This document shows, in pieces, positions 8,649-17,827 of a stretch of DNA of 33,192 nucleotides. This stretch comes from Flavobacteriaceae bacterium (GTDB taxonomy: Bacteria; Bacteroidota; Bacteroidia; Flavobacteriales; Flavobacteriaceae): NCBI GenBank assembly GCA_002862645.1, contig PKDQ01000034.1, forward strand, positions 1 through 33,192, given 5' to 3'. A program made the position numbers and the translations under genes. The stretch's first letter is position 1. Each line of letters starts with the position of its first letter. Under the pieces are notes generated by a model. That model had not been told where the DNA came from, searched no databases, and was given only the letters and a program-made list of their open reading frames with translations.

Positions 8649-9934
8649 TGCAATACCAACGTAGTAGTGCCTTATTCAATGATGCGAAGAAAGTAATTCC
8701 TGGCGGGGTAAACTCTCCAGTACGTGCCTTTAATGCGGTTGGCGGAACACCTATTTTCCTAACGCACGCAAAGGGCGCTTACCTATATGATGAGGATCAA
8801 AATCGCTATATTGATTTTATAGCATCTTGGGGGCCCATGATTTTGGGACATGCGCATCCCAAAGTGGTTGCCGCCATTCAAGCGCGTGCTGAAAAAGGAA
8901 CTTCCTATGGCATTCCAACAGCATTGGAAACTGAAATTGCCAAACGTGCGCTGTCTATGGTGCCTCATATGGATCAAATTCGCTTTGTCAATTCAGGTAC
9001 AGAAGCCTGCATGAGTGCAGTTCGACTGGCACGAGGTTTTACTGGACGTGACAAAATCATCAAATTTGCAGGTTGCTATCATGGACACGCAGATGCCTTT
9101 TTGATTCAAGCCGGAAGTGGTGCCGTAACTTTTGGTAGCCCAAACAGTCCGGGCGTAACAGCAGGTACGGCAAAAGACACCCTTCTTGCAGCATACAACA
9201 ACCTGGAACAAGTGGCCGAAATATTTCATGCCAACCCAGAACAAATTGCAACCATAATCGTTGAACCTGTAGCGGGTAATATGGGTTGTATTTTGCCTCA
9301 AGCAGGCTTTTTGGAAGGCTTGCGTAGTTTGTGTGATGCACATGGCGCAGTTCTTATTTTTGACGAGGTCATGACAGGATTTAGATTGGCCCAAGGCGGT
9401 GCTCAGGAATGTCTTGGCGTTCGAGCCGATTTGGTTACTTACGGTAAAGTAATAGGCGGCGGTTTGCCTGTTGGTGCTTTTGCTGCCCGAAAAGAAATTA
9501 TGGATTTTTTAGCACCACTTGGACCCGTTTATCAGGCAGGTACTTTGAGCGGTAATCCACTGGCTATGACCGCTGGACAAACGATGTTAGATTTGTTGCA
9601 TGAACATCCGGAAACATATACAAGTTTGGCAGATAAAACGGCCTTTTTACACCAAGAGATGATTCCGCTGTTGGAGCAAAAAGGGCTTCCTTATCAAATC
9701 AACAGGCTAGGCTCCATGATGTCACTCCATTTTACAGACAAGCCCGTTGTCGATTTTGAAACCGCAGCAAAAGGGAATAACGAATATTTTAAAAAGTATT
9801 TCCACGGCATGTTACAGCGTGGGGTTTATTTACCACCTAGTGCTTTTGAAAGTTACTTCTTAAATGATGCCATAACCCAAAAAGACCTCGAGCATACGCT
9901 GGAGGCCTTTTCTGAAACTCTTAAAGCATTATAA
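8645..9934 (+). CDS. hemL: Glutamate-1-semialdehyde 2,1-aminomutase
   Basis: Converts glutamate-1-semialdehyde to 5-aminolevulinate in the C5 route to haem. The 429-residue product has the family signature from [18 protein letters not shown], the [12 protein letters not shown]-phosphate region, DEVMTGFR, and the PLP lysine K268 in [13 protein letters not shown]. The start is ATGATG: the first ATG (8645) overlaps the glucosaminidase stop by 4 nt and the second (8648) by 1 nt; either works. The stop is 1 nt from the stop of the opposite-strand metalloprotease gene. Confidence 0.97.
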   Translation: MMQYQRSSALFNDAKKVIPGGVNSPVRAFNAVGGTPIFLTHAKGAYLYDEDQNRYIDFIASWGPMILGHAHPKVVAAIQARAEKGTSYGIPTALETEIAKRALSMVPHMDQIRFVNSGTEACMSAVRLARGFTGRDKIIKFAGCYHGHADAFLIQAGSGAVTFGSPNSPGVTAGTAKDTLLAAYNNLEQVAEIFHANPEQIATIIVEPVAGNMGCILPQAGFLEGLRSLCDAHGAVLIFDEVMTGFRLAQGGAQECLGVRADLVTYGKVIGGGLPVGAFAARKEIMDFLAPLGPVYQAGTLSGNPLAMTAGQTMLDLLHEHPETYTSLADKTAFLHQEMIPLLEQKGLPYQINRLGSMMSLHFTDKPVVDFETAAKGNNEYFKKYFHGMLQRGVYLPPSAFESYFLNDAITQKDLEHTLEAFSETLKAL

Positions 9935-9935
9935 A

Positions 9936-12434
9936 TTAACTTGGATCAAGTATTGAATCAATACGCACCACAGCTTCTTGCAAGTGGTATCGTGTGTTTT
10001 GATCTATCGTGGCAGGCAAACTTGAATTGATAGTGTTTTTAAGATTTATCAATTGCGCCCTACTTACGGCTCTTATATCCGATTGACTCACAAGCACTCT
10101 AGTGCGATTGCTATATCTTCTGGCTGAACCTTCTAATGGTTCTTGACTTTCGGTCATCAGATACCCCAAGCGGTCAATATAAGCACGTTGTAAATTTCTT
10201 CGATAAATTCCAATTTTTTTGTTGTTATTCAGCTCACTCCAGATGCCTTTTCGCAAGGCGGTCATCATTTCTACCAATGCATACGCATCATTTCCATTGA
10301 GTGCCTCATTTTCAGAAATACGTGCCAAGCGATCAAAGCTCAAAAGGCGGTTAAGCGTTCCTGTTTGCATGCGACGCATACGATCAAGTACGCCTGCGAA
10401 TTCTATTTTATTGAATATCTCATTGTCTAACATCCAAGTGGGCGTTGTGAATAATACTTTTTGTAAGAATTGCATGCAAGCACGCTGGTGCTTTTTGTCA
10501 ACATGAGTATATACTGCACCTTCTTGGTCATAGGTTTTATAATATTCATAAACACCGCCAATATTAGCTGCCACATGTCCCATATAACGATTAAACTGAC
10601 CCAATACTTGGTTATATAAATCTTGTAAATCCTCGTAGTCTTTGCCGTCCTCTGCAGTCCATTCAATGAGATTGGGTACGATTCTTTTCAGGTTGGCAAT
10701 ACCATAGGCACTTGCTTTTATGGCATTGTCACCTAGATCTTCTGTTTGTGAACTTGGGTCAATTGGATTTCCAAATTGTTGGCTTCCAAAACGATACATA
10801 GGATCGTCTTGATGTGCTAAAATCCATTTGTCCAAGGTTTCCTTTTCGTCTGCTGCCGTTTCAGCCGATGGAATAGGACGATAGCCCCAGCGAACGGCAT
10901 GTTTGTCATAAACCCCAATATCTGGCATCAACGATACATCTCCGTCTCCAGGCTGTGCTACATAGTTAAAGCGGGCATAATCCATGATGGAAGGTGCCGT
11001 ACCATATTTTTTAGTAAAAGATGCAGAGCGCAGCGAATCAACAGGGAAAGCAACACTGCTTCCCATATTATGAGGCAGCCCAATCGTGTGTCCTACTTCG
11101 TGTGCTGAGACAAACCGAATCAAACGACCCATAATTTCATCCTTAAACGCTACGCCTCTTGCCTCTGAGTTTATGGCGGCCGTTTGTACAAAAAACCAAT
11201 TACGCAAGAGTGTCATCACATTGTGGTACCAGTTAATATCAGATTCCAAAATTTCACCAGATCGGGGATCACTTACGTGTGGTCCATTGGCGTTGGGAAT
11301 AGGCGAAGCCAAATAACGCACAACTGAGTAGCGCACATCCTCTGGACTCCAATCTGGGTCTTCTTCGGGTGTTGGTGGGTCTTTGGCAATAATGGCATTT
11401 TTAAAGCCTGCTTCCTCAAAGGCTACTTGCCAATCTTCAATCCCTTGCTTTAAATAGGGCACCCATTTTTTTGGGGTAGCTCTATCAATGTAATATACTA
11501 TGGGTTTTTTGGGTTCAACCAATTCACCCCGATTAAATTTTTCTACATCCTCATCTTTTATTTCCAAGCGCCAACGATCAAGGTAGCGCACCGTTTTGCT
11601 TTCTTGTACATCTAGACCATAGTCCGTTTGACCTCTAGAAAACCAGCCTACACGTTGATCAAAATAGCGTCTTTTCATCTGCTCTTTGGGAAGTAAGATC
11701 ATGGAATTACTAATTTCTAAACTAATCGAACCTGTACTCGAGTTGGATGGTGGAGAACTAGAATTATAGGTTTTTATATGGCGTGCCTCTATATTGAGGG
11801 GATAGCTTCTGAGCGTATTGATAAACGATCTTGATTTATCCATACTTGATATTTTGTAAGTTTTTCTTCTCGAGGCAGGAAAACCAAGTGCTTTAACGTC
11901 TGTTTCAAAAAGCTTGTTGATTTCAATCACAGTAGAAGTCGAATCTTTACCAATGGATTTGATGTCAAATCGATAGAGGATAGGTTCAAAGTTTGAATTG
12001 ACAACTGCCTCATGTATAGGAAGGGAGTCTGCTGCCACAACCTCGTGTGAAACTACACGAAGTAACACTTTTTTGCTGTCTCTCTCCCAGCGCAATACTT
12101 GGGTGTTTTGTTTTCCACCACCAAACCCGATTCCTGACGCTGTTTTGGCAATTCGTGTTACCATTAGCATTTCCGCCCCAAACAAGGAGTCTGGAATTTC
12201 GTAATAGAATTTGTCGTCAACCGTATGCACATCAAACAATCCCTTGTCGGTAATGGCTTTTTCGCTTATTACCTTAATATAGGGTTTAATGCCGTTTTTA
12301 TCTTCCTTTTTAGGCTTTGGCTTTTCAATTACGGGGGGCTTTTTCTTTTTAAAAAGCTTGCCAAGTTGTGCGTGTGTAGGACATGCAATCATTAGTGTAA
12401 AACCAATAAGGAGGAACGATATTCTATTTATCAT
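9936..12434 (-). CDS. Secreted zinc-dependent metalloprotease (DUF5117/DUF5118 type)
   Basis: An 832-residue exported protein with a signal peptide of about 22 residues (cleavage at HA-Q; C18 makes a lipoprotein signal a weak alternative). A basic Lys/Pro-rich stretch is followed by DUF5118-like (about 45-95) and DUF5117-like (about 100-290) regions. The catalytic domain has the extended metzincin-type motif HEVGHTIGLPH, with zinc ligands H445, H449 and H455 and catalytic E446. A long helical C-terminal part follows. The family is widespread in Bacteroidota and placed in the envelope or periplasm; substrates are unknown. It is a single-gene unit. The stop is 1 nt from that of convergent hemL. 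Confidence 0.9.
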   Translation of the reverse strand: MINRISFLLIGFTLMIACPTHAQLGKLFKKKKPPVIEKPKPKKEDKNGIKPYIKVISEKAITDKGLFDVHTVDDKFYYEIPDSLFGAEMLMVTRIAKTASGIGFGGGKQNTQVLRWERDSKKVLLRVVSHEVVAADSLPIHEAVVNSNFEPILYRFDIKSIGKDSTSTVIEINKLFETDVKALGFPASRRKTYKISSMDKSRSFINTLRSYPLNIEARHIKTYNSSSPPSNSSTGSISLEISNSMILLPKEQMKRRYFDQRVGWFSRGQTDYGLDVQESKTVRYLDRWRLEIKDEDVEKFNRGELVEPKKPIVYYIDRATPKKWVPYLKQGIEDWQVAFEEAGFKNAIIAKDPPTPEEDPDWSPEDVRYSVVRYLASPIPNANGPHVSDPRSGEILESDINWYHNVMTLLRNWFFVQTAAINSEARGVAFKDEIMGRLIRFVSAHEVGHTIGLPHNMGSSVAFPVDSLRSASFTKKYGTAPSIMDYARFNYVAQPGDGDVSLMPDIGVYDKHAVRWGYRPIPSAETAADEKETLDKWILAHQDDPMYRFGSQQFGNPIDPSSQTEDLGDNAIKASAYGIANLKRIVPNLIEWTAEDGKDYEDLQDLYNQVLGQFNRYMGHVAANIGGVYEYYKTYDQEGAVYTHVDKKHQRACMQFLQKVLFTTPTWMLDNEIFNKIEFAGVLDRMRRMQTGTLNRLLSFDRLARISENEALNGNDAYALVEMMTALRKGIWSELNNNKKIGIYRRNLQRAYIDRLGYLMTESQEPLEGSARRYSNRTRVLVSQSDIRAVSRAQLINLKNTINSSLPATIDQNTRYHLQEAVVRIDSILDPS

Positions 12435-12519
12435 TTTATTATTTATTACGCTAAAGTGTTGAAAATAAATAACATTACCAACTTGTAGAAGTTTAATAAT
12501 AGAGTTTGTTTTTTTAAAA

Positions 12520-12777
12520 ATGAATTAACATCCAGATGCTATTGTTGAGGTAGGCTCGCATACCAATTCACGGGGTGGACATGAATTTAACAAAAGCCTG
12601 TCAAATAAAAGATTATAATCAGTTGTTTAATATTTAAATCAAAAGGGAATTTAAACTTCTCGCTTGATTGCAGTAGGATATGGCGAGTCAAAATTGCTAA
12701 ATGACTGTAAATACGGCGTTTCTTGTTCAGAAACCCAACATGCAAAAAACAGGAGAATAGAATTTAAGTTCTACTAA
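12520..12777 (+). pseudogene. Relic of an OmpA-family C-terminal domain
   Basis: In the 339-nt gap between lysS and the metalloprotease, one plus-strand frame still encodes recognisable OmpA peptidoglycan-binding domain pieces in order: HPDAIVEVGSHTNSRGG, FNKSLSNKRL, SRLIAVGYGESKLLNDCKYG, and [12 protein letters not shown] at the end. The frame never shifts but is cut by four TAA codons (12526, 12616, 12628, 12652). No start or N-terminal part is present; upstream lies the metalloprotease leader. The terminal TAA overlaps the lysS stop, so the intact ancestor ended tail to tail with lysS. The match to motifs such as SHTDSRG and GYGES...NRR is strong; time and route of loss are inferred. Confidence 0.82.
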
Positions 12778-14465
12778 AGGAACCTAACCAATAAGTCATC
12801 ATCGGTCTTGTTGACTTCTGTAATTGATTTAGCTGTCAACCGTTTAATGGTCTTGTCCCATTTTTTATTACTAAGCCCTGATTGCTCTTTTAATGATGAA
12901 AGCGCAACGGGGCTTTCTTTTTTGAGCAAGTCAACAACTAACTGTTCCTCTTCCGTCAGCTTAGCCCCTTTTTTCTCAGGACGCATCTGTGGAAAAAACA
13001 GTACCTCTTGAATAGAGCTATTGTTGGTCAACAGCATGGTAAGGCGATCAATGCCAATACCAATCCCTGATGTTGGAGGCATGCCATACTCCAATGAACG
13101 AAGAAAATCTTGGTCAATAAACATGGCCTCGTCATCTCCTTTTTCAGAGAGTGCTTTTTGGTCTTCAAAACGTTCTCGCTGTTCAATGGGGTCGTTTAAT
13201 TCTGAATAGGCATTGGCCAGTTCTTTCCCATTAACCATTAGCTCAAAGCGTTCTGTCAAGCCAGGTTTGCTGCGGTGTGCCTTGGTCAGAGGACTCATTT
13301 CTTTTGGGTAGTCCGTTATAAATGTGGGTTGGATGTAGTGGTGCTCACAAAGCTCACCAAACAACTCGTCAATAAGCTTTCCTTTACCCATGGTTTCGTC
13401 TACTTCGAGACCTAATTTTTTTGAAGTCTCACGCAATGCGTCCTCATCCATTCCTGAAACATCGATTCCTGTGTGTTCTTGAATGGCATCTAAAATGGGC
13501 ACTCGTGGATATGGCGCCTTAAAGTTTATTTTATTTTCACCAACCGCTACGGCAGCTACACCGTTAACAGCAATAGCCACTTCTTCTAGTAAGGCCTCCG
13601 TTGTTTCCATCATCCAGTGGTAATCCTTGTAGGCCACATAGAGTTCCATTACCGTAAATTCAGGGTTGTGGGTTTTGTCCATCCCTTCGTTTCTGAAATC
13701 TTTTGCAAATTCATAAACTCCGTCAAAACCCCCTACGATCAAGCGCTTTAGGTATAATTCGTTAGCAATACGGAGATAAAGTGGTATGTTTAGTGCGTTG
13801 TGATGTGTCACAAACGGTCGTGCTGCAGCACCACCAGGAATGGGTTGTAATATGGGCGTTTCAACTTCTAGATAGCCACGATCGTTAAAAAACGAACGAA
13901 TGGTATTGGTGATTTTGGTGCGTTTAACAAATGCATCTTTCACCTGTGGGTTTACAATCAAATCCACATAGCGTTGACGATAGCGTTGCTCGGCATTTGT
14001 AAACGCATCATAGGTGTTGCCTTCGGCATCTACTTTGGGTAACGGTAAAGGGCGAAGCGATTTGCTCAGTACATGCAATTGGTGCACTTCAATAGTTTTT
14101 TCTCCCACTTGTGTGGTAAACATGGTCCCTTCAATTCCTATGATATCGCCTATATCAAGTAGTTTTTTGTAAACGTCGTTATACTGGGTTTTGTCTTCAC
14201 CTTGACACAAGATATCTCTGTTAAAATAGAGCTGTACCCTACCGGTAGCATCTTGAAGCTCGGCAAAGCTGGCTTTTCCTTGCACACGTCTTGACATCAG
14301 CCTTCCGCTCATGCGTACATGTAGTCCGTTTTCAAATTGTTCACTAACCGTTGTTGCGTAGTGTGAAACATCAAAAGCAGCCGCTGGATAAGGGTCAATA
14401 CCCAACTCACGAAGTTTTGCTAATTTCTCTCTACGGACAAGTTCCTGTTCTGATAGCTCTTGCAT
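12774..14465 (-). CDS. lysS: Lysyl-tRNA synthetase (class II)
   Basis: Charges tRNA-Lys. From the chosen start the protein has 563 residues: an OB-fold anticodon domain first, then the class II core with motif 2 ([15 protein letters not shown]) and motif 3 ([13 protein letters not shown]). A C-terminal extension of about 65 residues resembles a small winged helix, as is usual in Bacteroidota LysRS and absent from E. coli LysS. An ATG ten codons upstream (14495) is in frame, but it falls within the promoter -7 box, so the ATG at 14465 ([18 protein letters not shown]) is the real start. Stop overlaps the OmpA relic stop. Confidence 0.96.
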   Translation of the reverse strand: MQELSEQELVRREKLAKLRELGIDPYPAAAFDVSHYATTVSEQFENGLHVRMSGRLMSRRVQGKASFAELQDATGRVQLYFNRDILCQGEDKTQYNDVYKKLLDIGDIIGIEGTMFTTQVGEKTIEVHQLHVLSKSLRPLPLPKVDAEGNTYDAFTNAEQRYRQRYVDLIVNPQVKDAFVKRTKITNTIRSFFNDRGYLEVETPILQPIPGGAAARPFVTHHNALNIPLYLRIANELYLKRLIVGGFDGVYEFAKDFRNEGMDKTHNPEFTVMELYVAYKDYHWMMETTEALLEEVAIAVNGVAAVAVGENKINFKAPYPRVPILDAIQEHTGIDVSGMDEDALRETSKKLGLEVDETMGKGKLIDELFGELCEHHYIQPTFITDYPKEMSPLTKAHRSKPGLTERFELMVNGKELANAYSELNDPIEQRERFEDQKALSEKGDDEAMFIDQDFLRSLEYGMPPTSGIGIGIDRLTMLLTNNSSIQEVLFFPQMRPEKKGAKLTEEEQLVVDLLKKESPVALSSLKEQSGLSNKKWDKTIKRLTAKSITEVNKTDDDLLVRFL

Positions 14466-14482
14466 CCCAAATTTTTCTGTGG

Positions 14483-14512
14483 CAAAGATAACCAATGCGT
14501 ATGAGTTCTCAA
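14483..14512 (-). promoter_or_regulatory. Promoter of lysS
   Basis: On the minus strand TTG (14512-14510), a 19-nt spacer, then TATCTTTG (14490-14483) match both Bacteroidota promoter elements. The -7 box ends 17 nt before the ATG at 14465. The upstream in-frame ATG at 14495 would be at or before the transcription start, which rules it out. Confidence 0.75.
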
Positions 14513-14527
14513 GATATCACTAATTTG

Positions 14528-14535
14528 TATCTTTG
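14528..14535 (+). promoter_or_regulatory. -7 promoter box of the Pmp3-lipB operon
   Basis: TATCTTTG, an exact -7 element, ends 7 nt before the ATG of the Pmp3 gene, predicting an almost leaderless mRNA. TTC at 14506-14508 is the nearest -33-like element (19-nt spacer, one mismatch). It interleaves with the divergent lysS promoter, so the two may compete for polymerase. Confidence 0.55.
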
Positions 14536-14542
14536 AACTACC

Positions 14543-14710
14543 ATGAATTTATTTAGAGTCCTACTAGCCACCTTGTTTCCCCCACTAGCCGTAATTGATA
14601 GAGGCTGTGGTTCTTTTGTTATTGTTTTTTTACTTACACTATGTGCTTGGGTGCCGGGCGTCATAGGCGCATTGATCATTCTCAACCGACCGTTTGACTA
14701 TGAGCCATAA
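14543..14710 (+). CDS. YqaE/Pmp3 family small membrane protein
   Basis: A 55-residue gene. The protein has two hydrophobic segments (about 3-18 and 24-46) and the family pattern: LFPPLAVIDRGCG in the first half, then LLTLCAWVPGVIGALIIL. Pmp3/YqaE proteins are membrane proteins linked in yeast, plants and some bacteria to membrane potential and salt or cold stress; the role here is inferred from family only. The ATG follows a -7 box by 7 nt. The final 11 nt overlap the lipB start, indicating a coupled operon. Confidence 0.88.
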   Translation: MNLFRVLLATLFPPLAVIDRGCGSFVIVFLLTLCAWVPGVIGALIILNRPFDYEP

Positions 14711-15404
14711 ACCAACGGTGCGCGTCCGCCAATTGGGACTGGTAACTTATGAAGCTGCAACTGCCTTGCAACAGGATTTGTTTCAACAAACCATAGACCA
14801 AAAAATCCATAACCGCCGAAATCCAGACGACCAAACCCCAACGGCTCATCATCTGCTTTTTGTTGAACATCCCCCCGTCTATACCCTAGGTAAAAGCGGA
14901 GATAAAAATAATTTACTGGTCAATAACACCACTTTGAAAGAAAAAGGCGCAAGCTTTTTTAAAACCAATCGAGGAGGGGATATAACCTTTCACGGCCCAG
15001 GACAGCTGGTAGGCTATCCAATTTTGGACTTGGATTGTTTTTTTACAGACATTCACAAATATCTACGCTTCTTGGAAGAATGCGTTATAGCTACTCTTGC
15101 CGATTACAATATCGAAGCTACTAGGAGTAAGGGCGAAACAGGTGTTTGGTTAGATGTAGAAGGAGCCAATCCCCGAAAAATATGTGCCATGGGTATTCGT
15201 ACTAGCCGTTGGGTAACCATGCACGGATTTGCACTAAATGTTAATACTGACCTGTCTTTTTTCGATTATATCATTCCTTGTGGTATAGCCGACAAGTCCA
15301 TTACTTCAATGGCAAAAGAGCTGGGTGCAGCTGTTGATATGCAAGAAGTCATAAAGAAATTTAAGGAGCACTTTTCCCTTATTTTTGAGGCCAACCTGAC
15401 CTAG
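14700..15404 (+). CDS. lipB: Octanoyltransferase LipB
   Basis: Transfers octanoyl groups from acyl carrier protein to the lipoyl domains of 2-oxoacid dehydrogenases and the glycine cleavage H protein. The 234-residue protein has VEHPPVYTLGKSG, the glycine-rich RGGDITFHGPGQLVGYP, the catalytic lysine K160 in RKICAMG and the catalytic cysteine C194 in IPCGI. The ATG at 14700 is preferred over an in-frame TTG at 14694. It overlaps the Pmp3 gene by 11 nt and ends in a CTAG (15401-15404) that also supplies the stop of the opposite gene. No lipA is in the window. Confidence 0.96.
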   Translation: MSHKPTVRVRQLGLVTYEAATALQQDLFQQTIDQKIHNRRNPDDQTPTAHHLLFVEHPPVYTLGKSGDKNNLLVNNTTLKEKGASFFKTNRGGDITFHGPGQLVGYPILDLDCFFTDIHKYLRFLEECVIATLADYNIEATRSKGETGVWLDVEGANPRKICAMGIRTSRWVTMHGFALNVNTDLSFFDYIIPCGIADKSITSMAKELGAAVDMQEVIKKFKEHFSLIFEANLT

Positions 15405-17818
15405 GGCATTTTGTAGATTCGCAACTCTTGTTTGTTGTTTTGTGCGGCCAGATAAATTGCCGATCCAGGAATCGCCTGACCTAACATTGCCCATTTACGA
15501 CCAATTACGGGAAAACTATCTAGTAGTTTAGTATCTCGATTAAATACATAAACCTTGTCGGATTGATTGTCCCAAATAAGGATGTAAGTCCTGTTGTTGA
15601 CTACCTGAATTTGTGGTGGGGCATAGACCCCATAATCCAACTCCACCAACTGATCGTTTATACTAACCTTATTCTCAGTTAGCGTGACTAGTGTATTCCG
15701 ATTTGCTGCTATGGTATAACGTGTTTCAAAGGGCAGTGCTGTTTTGGTCAGTTTTCCTGTGGTGCTGATTTGAACAAGCCTGTTTTTGTCATCGATACTT
15801 ACAAAGCCACTTTGATAAGGATATATTTCTTGTGTTAGCTTTACGTCTGTTGGTATTTTGATGCGTGTTTTTCCCGTGCGGTGCAACAGTTCTCCTTTGC
15901 CCGATTTTTGCACAAGGGCAATATAGTCTCGGTTGCCAATACGAATGTGTTTAGGAGGGTATTTAAGTGCACTTTTTAGTTTGGTTTTACGCCAACCGCT
16001 TACCTTTTTCATGCTTCTGTCATACATACTCAAGGTATTGCCGCTGCTCAATACAAGGCGGTAGTTGCGTTGGTTGTCGTAGTCAAAAATGCCAAGGGCG
16101 CTGGATGTACGCATCCCTTTTTTGTTATATCCTGAAACTGGATTGCCGTTGCGATCTAGAACCTGAAAGCTTTTGTCTGTTGTAAAAGCCAGTTGAAGAC
16201 GTTTGTTGCGATATAGATCCACCTGGTAAACAGGGCCTAAAATAGCACCATCGAGTTGTTTTTTCCAAATCTCCTCGCCGGTTGTGTCCAATAAGTAAAG
16301 TTGATTTTCCTCGTCTTGAACCACCCATTCCAGGGCTTGGGTTTTATGGTTGAGTACGGCATAAGGACCCCAACTCACAGGCGTATTGAAAGTAGCAGTG
16401 CCAGCCAGCTCAACGGCTTGCGTCTTTTTACCTTCATCGTTGGGTTTTTGAAGACTTAAAGCCACATAAAACACTTCGCCTTCAACGGTACCCACATAGT
16501 CTGCTTGTCTAAATGCGCCAAGTGCTACTTTGCTTAGGGGTGGCATCATTTTTTTTACTTGCGCTTCAAAATAGGCTGGCGCGGACCATCCCCAAAAACT
16601 ACTGCGACTGGGTAGGGTTTTGACATAGGTTTGAAAGCGTTCATTCTGCGCCAAAACATCATCTTTGTTAAGCGCGTAAATCAAGGATTCTAGTACGGTC
16701 TTCGAAGTTCCCAAATAGAGGTGTTCATTTAATAATGTAGCAAAAGTATAGGTGTTTTGCTTTAGAATTGGTGGCAGCAGATTAGTAATACTGTTATCAT
16801 CGGAAAAAGCATAGACCGTTTGTGCTTCCGTTGTGTATTGCGCTTTGGATTTTTTTGCCAAGGCTTGTTTAATATCATCTGGCGCTTTATTCGTTTTTAC
16901 CAATACTAGGGTTTCATTCCCCAGTTGAAGCTGAGCAAGTTGTGTGGTATCCATTAAAAGCGAATCCATAACGGTTTCGGGTAGGTTGTGCACCGCTTTA
17001 AAGCGGAGTGAGGCCTTTTTGTAGGTGTCCAGATCAAAACTAAAGGCTTGAACTGTGTTAACGTTACTGGGTATATGTGCCGCTAGATTTTGCAAGGCAC
17101 TGTCTTGATTTTTAAGAAAAGAAAGACTCGAAGCACCGCTGCTATCCATCACGCCATAGGCTTGCATATAAATCCCGTTGCTGTTGACCGTTGGTACCAG
17201 GGCTGTCCACTTGTTCCACTGCGACCAAGGCATAGGGTTAATGTCTTCAAAAAGTGTATTAAAATAAGGGGCAATATTTTGAGACACAAAAAAGGTATGG
17301 TCTTCCGTGGTGTTTTCGTAAAGCTGCTTAAGTTCAATATCAATGCTATTGGGTGTTGAACGAAGCCTTATACTGCTTTCCAAAAGCAATTTACTAGGTG
17401 AGCTAAAGTGAAGGCTGTCCCAACCGGCGTAGAAAGTTGGCGGATTTGAATTCCTTTTGAGTAGTTGAGTTTTGTTGTACTGGAGGGTATCCACGGCTAC
17501 CGAATCGGAGTAAACGGGTTGTTGTTGGCTTATCAGTAACGGAATAAGTTGACTTTTTCCTTCAGTGTGAAAGCTCAATTGTCCGGCGGTGTTGGGTGCT
17601 ATTTGGTTTAGTTCTTCGAAGAACTCTGGCAGTAGGGTAGCAGCTGTCATGGCGGCGTCTTGTTGGTTACTGTACTTGTGTAGAGATGTAAAAGAGCTGC
17701 TTTTTAGTACCACCACCGCGTTGTTTGGTAAATAATCCAGCAGTGAGCCTGTTGTGTTTTGTTTGGATTGACAGCCAATCAGAAGGGCGCAGACAGCAAA
17801 TAGCAACAATCGATTCAT
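15401..17818 (-). CDS. Large lipoprotein of unknown function
   Basis: An 805-residue predicted lipoprotein (signal ending LLIGC, C16). I do not recognise a defined family. The N-terminal half begins LLDYLPNNAVVVLKSSSF, loosely like DUF3352-type proteins, and contains mixed alpha/beta repeats. The C-terminal part (about 470-805) is rich in short beta segments such as YLLDTTGEEIWKKQL and FQVLDRNGNPVSGY, with the look of a PQQ/WD-like beta-propeller. No catalytic motif is visible. It is the second gene after rnhB (9-nt gap). An envelope scaffold or binding role is possible, but that is inference only. Confidence 0.75.
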   Translation of the reverse strand: MNRLLLFAVCALLIGCQSKQNTTGSLLDYLPNNAVVVLKSSSFTSLHKYSNQQDAAMTAATLLPEFFEELNQIAPNTAGQLSFHTEGKSQLIPLLISQQQPVYSDSVAVDTLQYNKTQLLKRNSNPPTFYAGWDSLHFSSPSKLLLESSIRLRSTPNSIDIELKQLYENTTEDHTFFVSQNIAPYFNTLFEDINPMPWSQWNKWTALVPTVNSNGIYMQAYGVMDSSGASSLSFLKNQDSALQNLAAHIPSNVNTVQAFSFDLDTYKKASLRFKAVHNLPETVMDSLLMDTTQLAQLQLGNETLVLVKTNKAPDDIKQALAKKSKAQYTTEAQTVYAFSDDNSITNLLPPILKQNTYTFATLLNEHLYLGTSKTVLESLIYALNKDDVLAQNERFQTYVKTLPSRSSFWGWSAPAYFEAQVKKMMPPLSKVALGAFRQADYVGTVEGEVFYVALSLQKPNDEGKKTQAVELAGTATFNTPVSWGPYAVLNHKTQALEWVVQDEENQLYLLDTTGEEIWKKQLDGAILGPVYQVDLYRNKRLQLAFTTDKSFQVLDRNGNPVSGYNKKGMRTSSALGIFDYDNQRNYRLVLSSGNTLSMYDRSMKKVSGWRKTKLKSALKYPPKHIRIGNRDYIALVQKSGKGELLHRTGKTRIKIPTDVKLTQEIYPYQSGFVSIDDKNRLVQISTTGKLTKTALPFETRYTIAANRNTLVTLTENKVSINDQLVELDYGVYAPPQIQVVNNRTYILIWDNQSDKVYVFNRDTKLLDSFPVIGRKWAMLGQAIPGSAIYLAAQNNKQELRIYKMP

Positions 17819-17827
17819 AGTGTAAAT

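Noticed and set aside
8993-9394. 133-codon antisense open frame inside hemL
   Set aside because: Cysteine/histidine-rich low-complexity translation typical of a shadow frame over a conserved gene; no start context.
12701-12760. 19-codon ATG-started frame in the lysS-metalloprotease gap
   Set aside because: It is out of phase with the OmpA relic, very short and without family resemblance.
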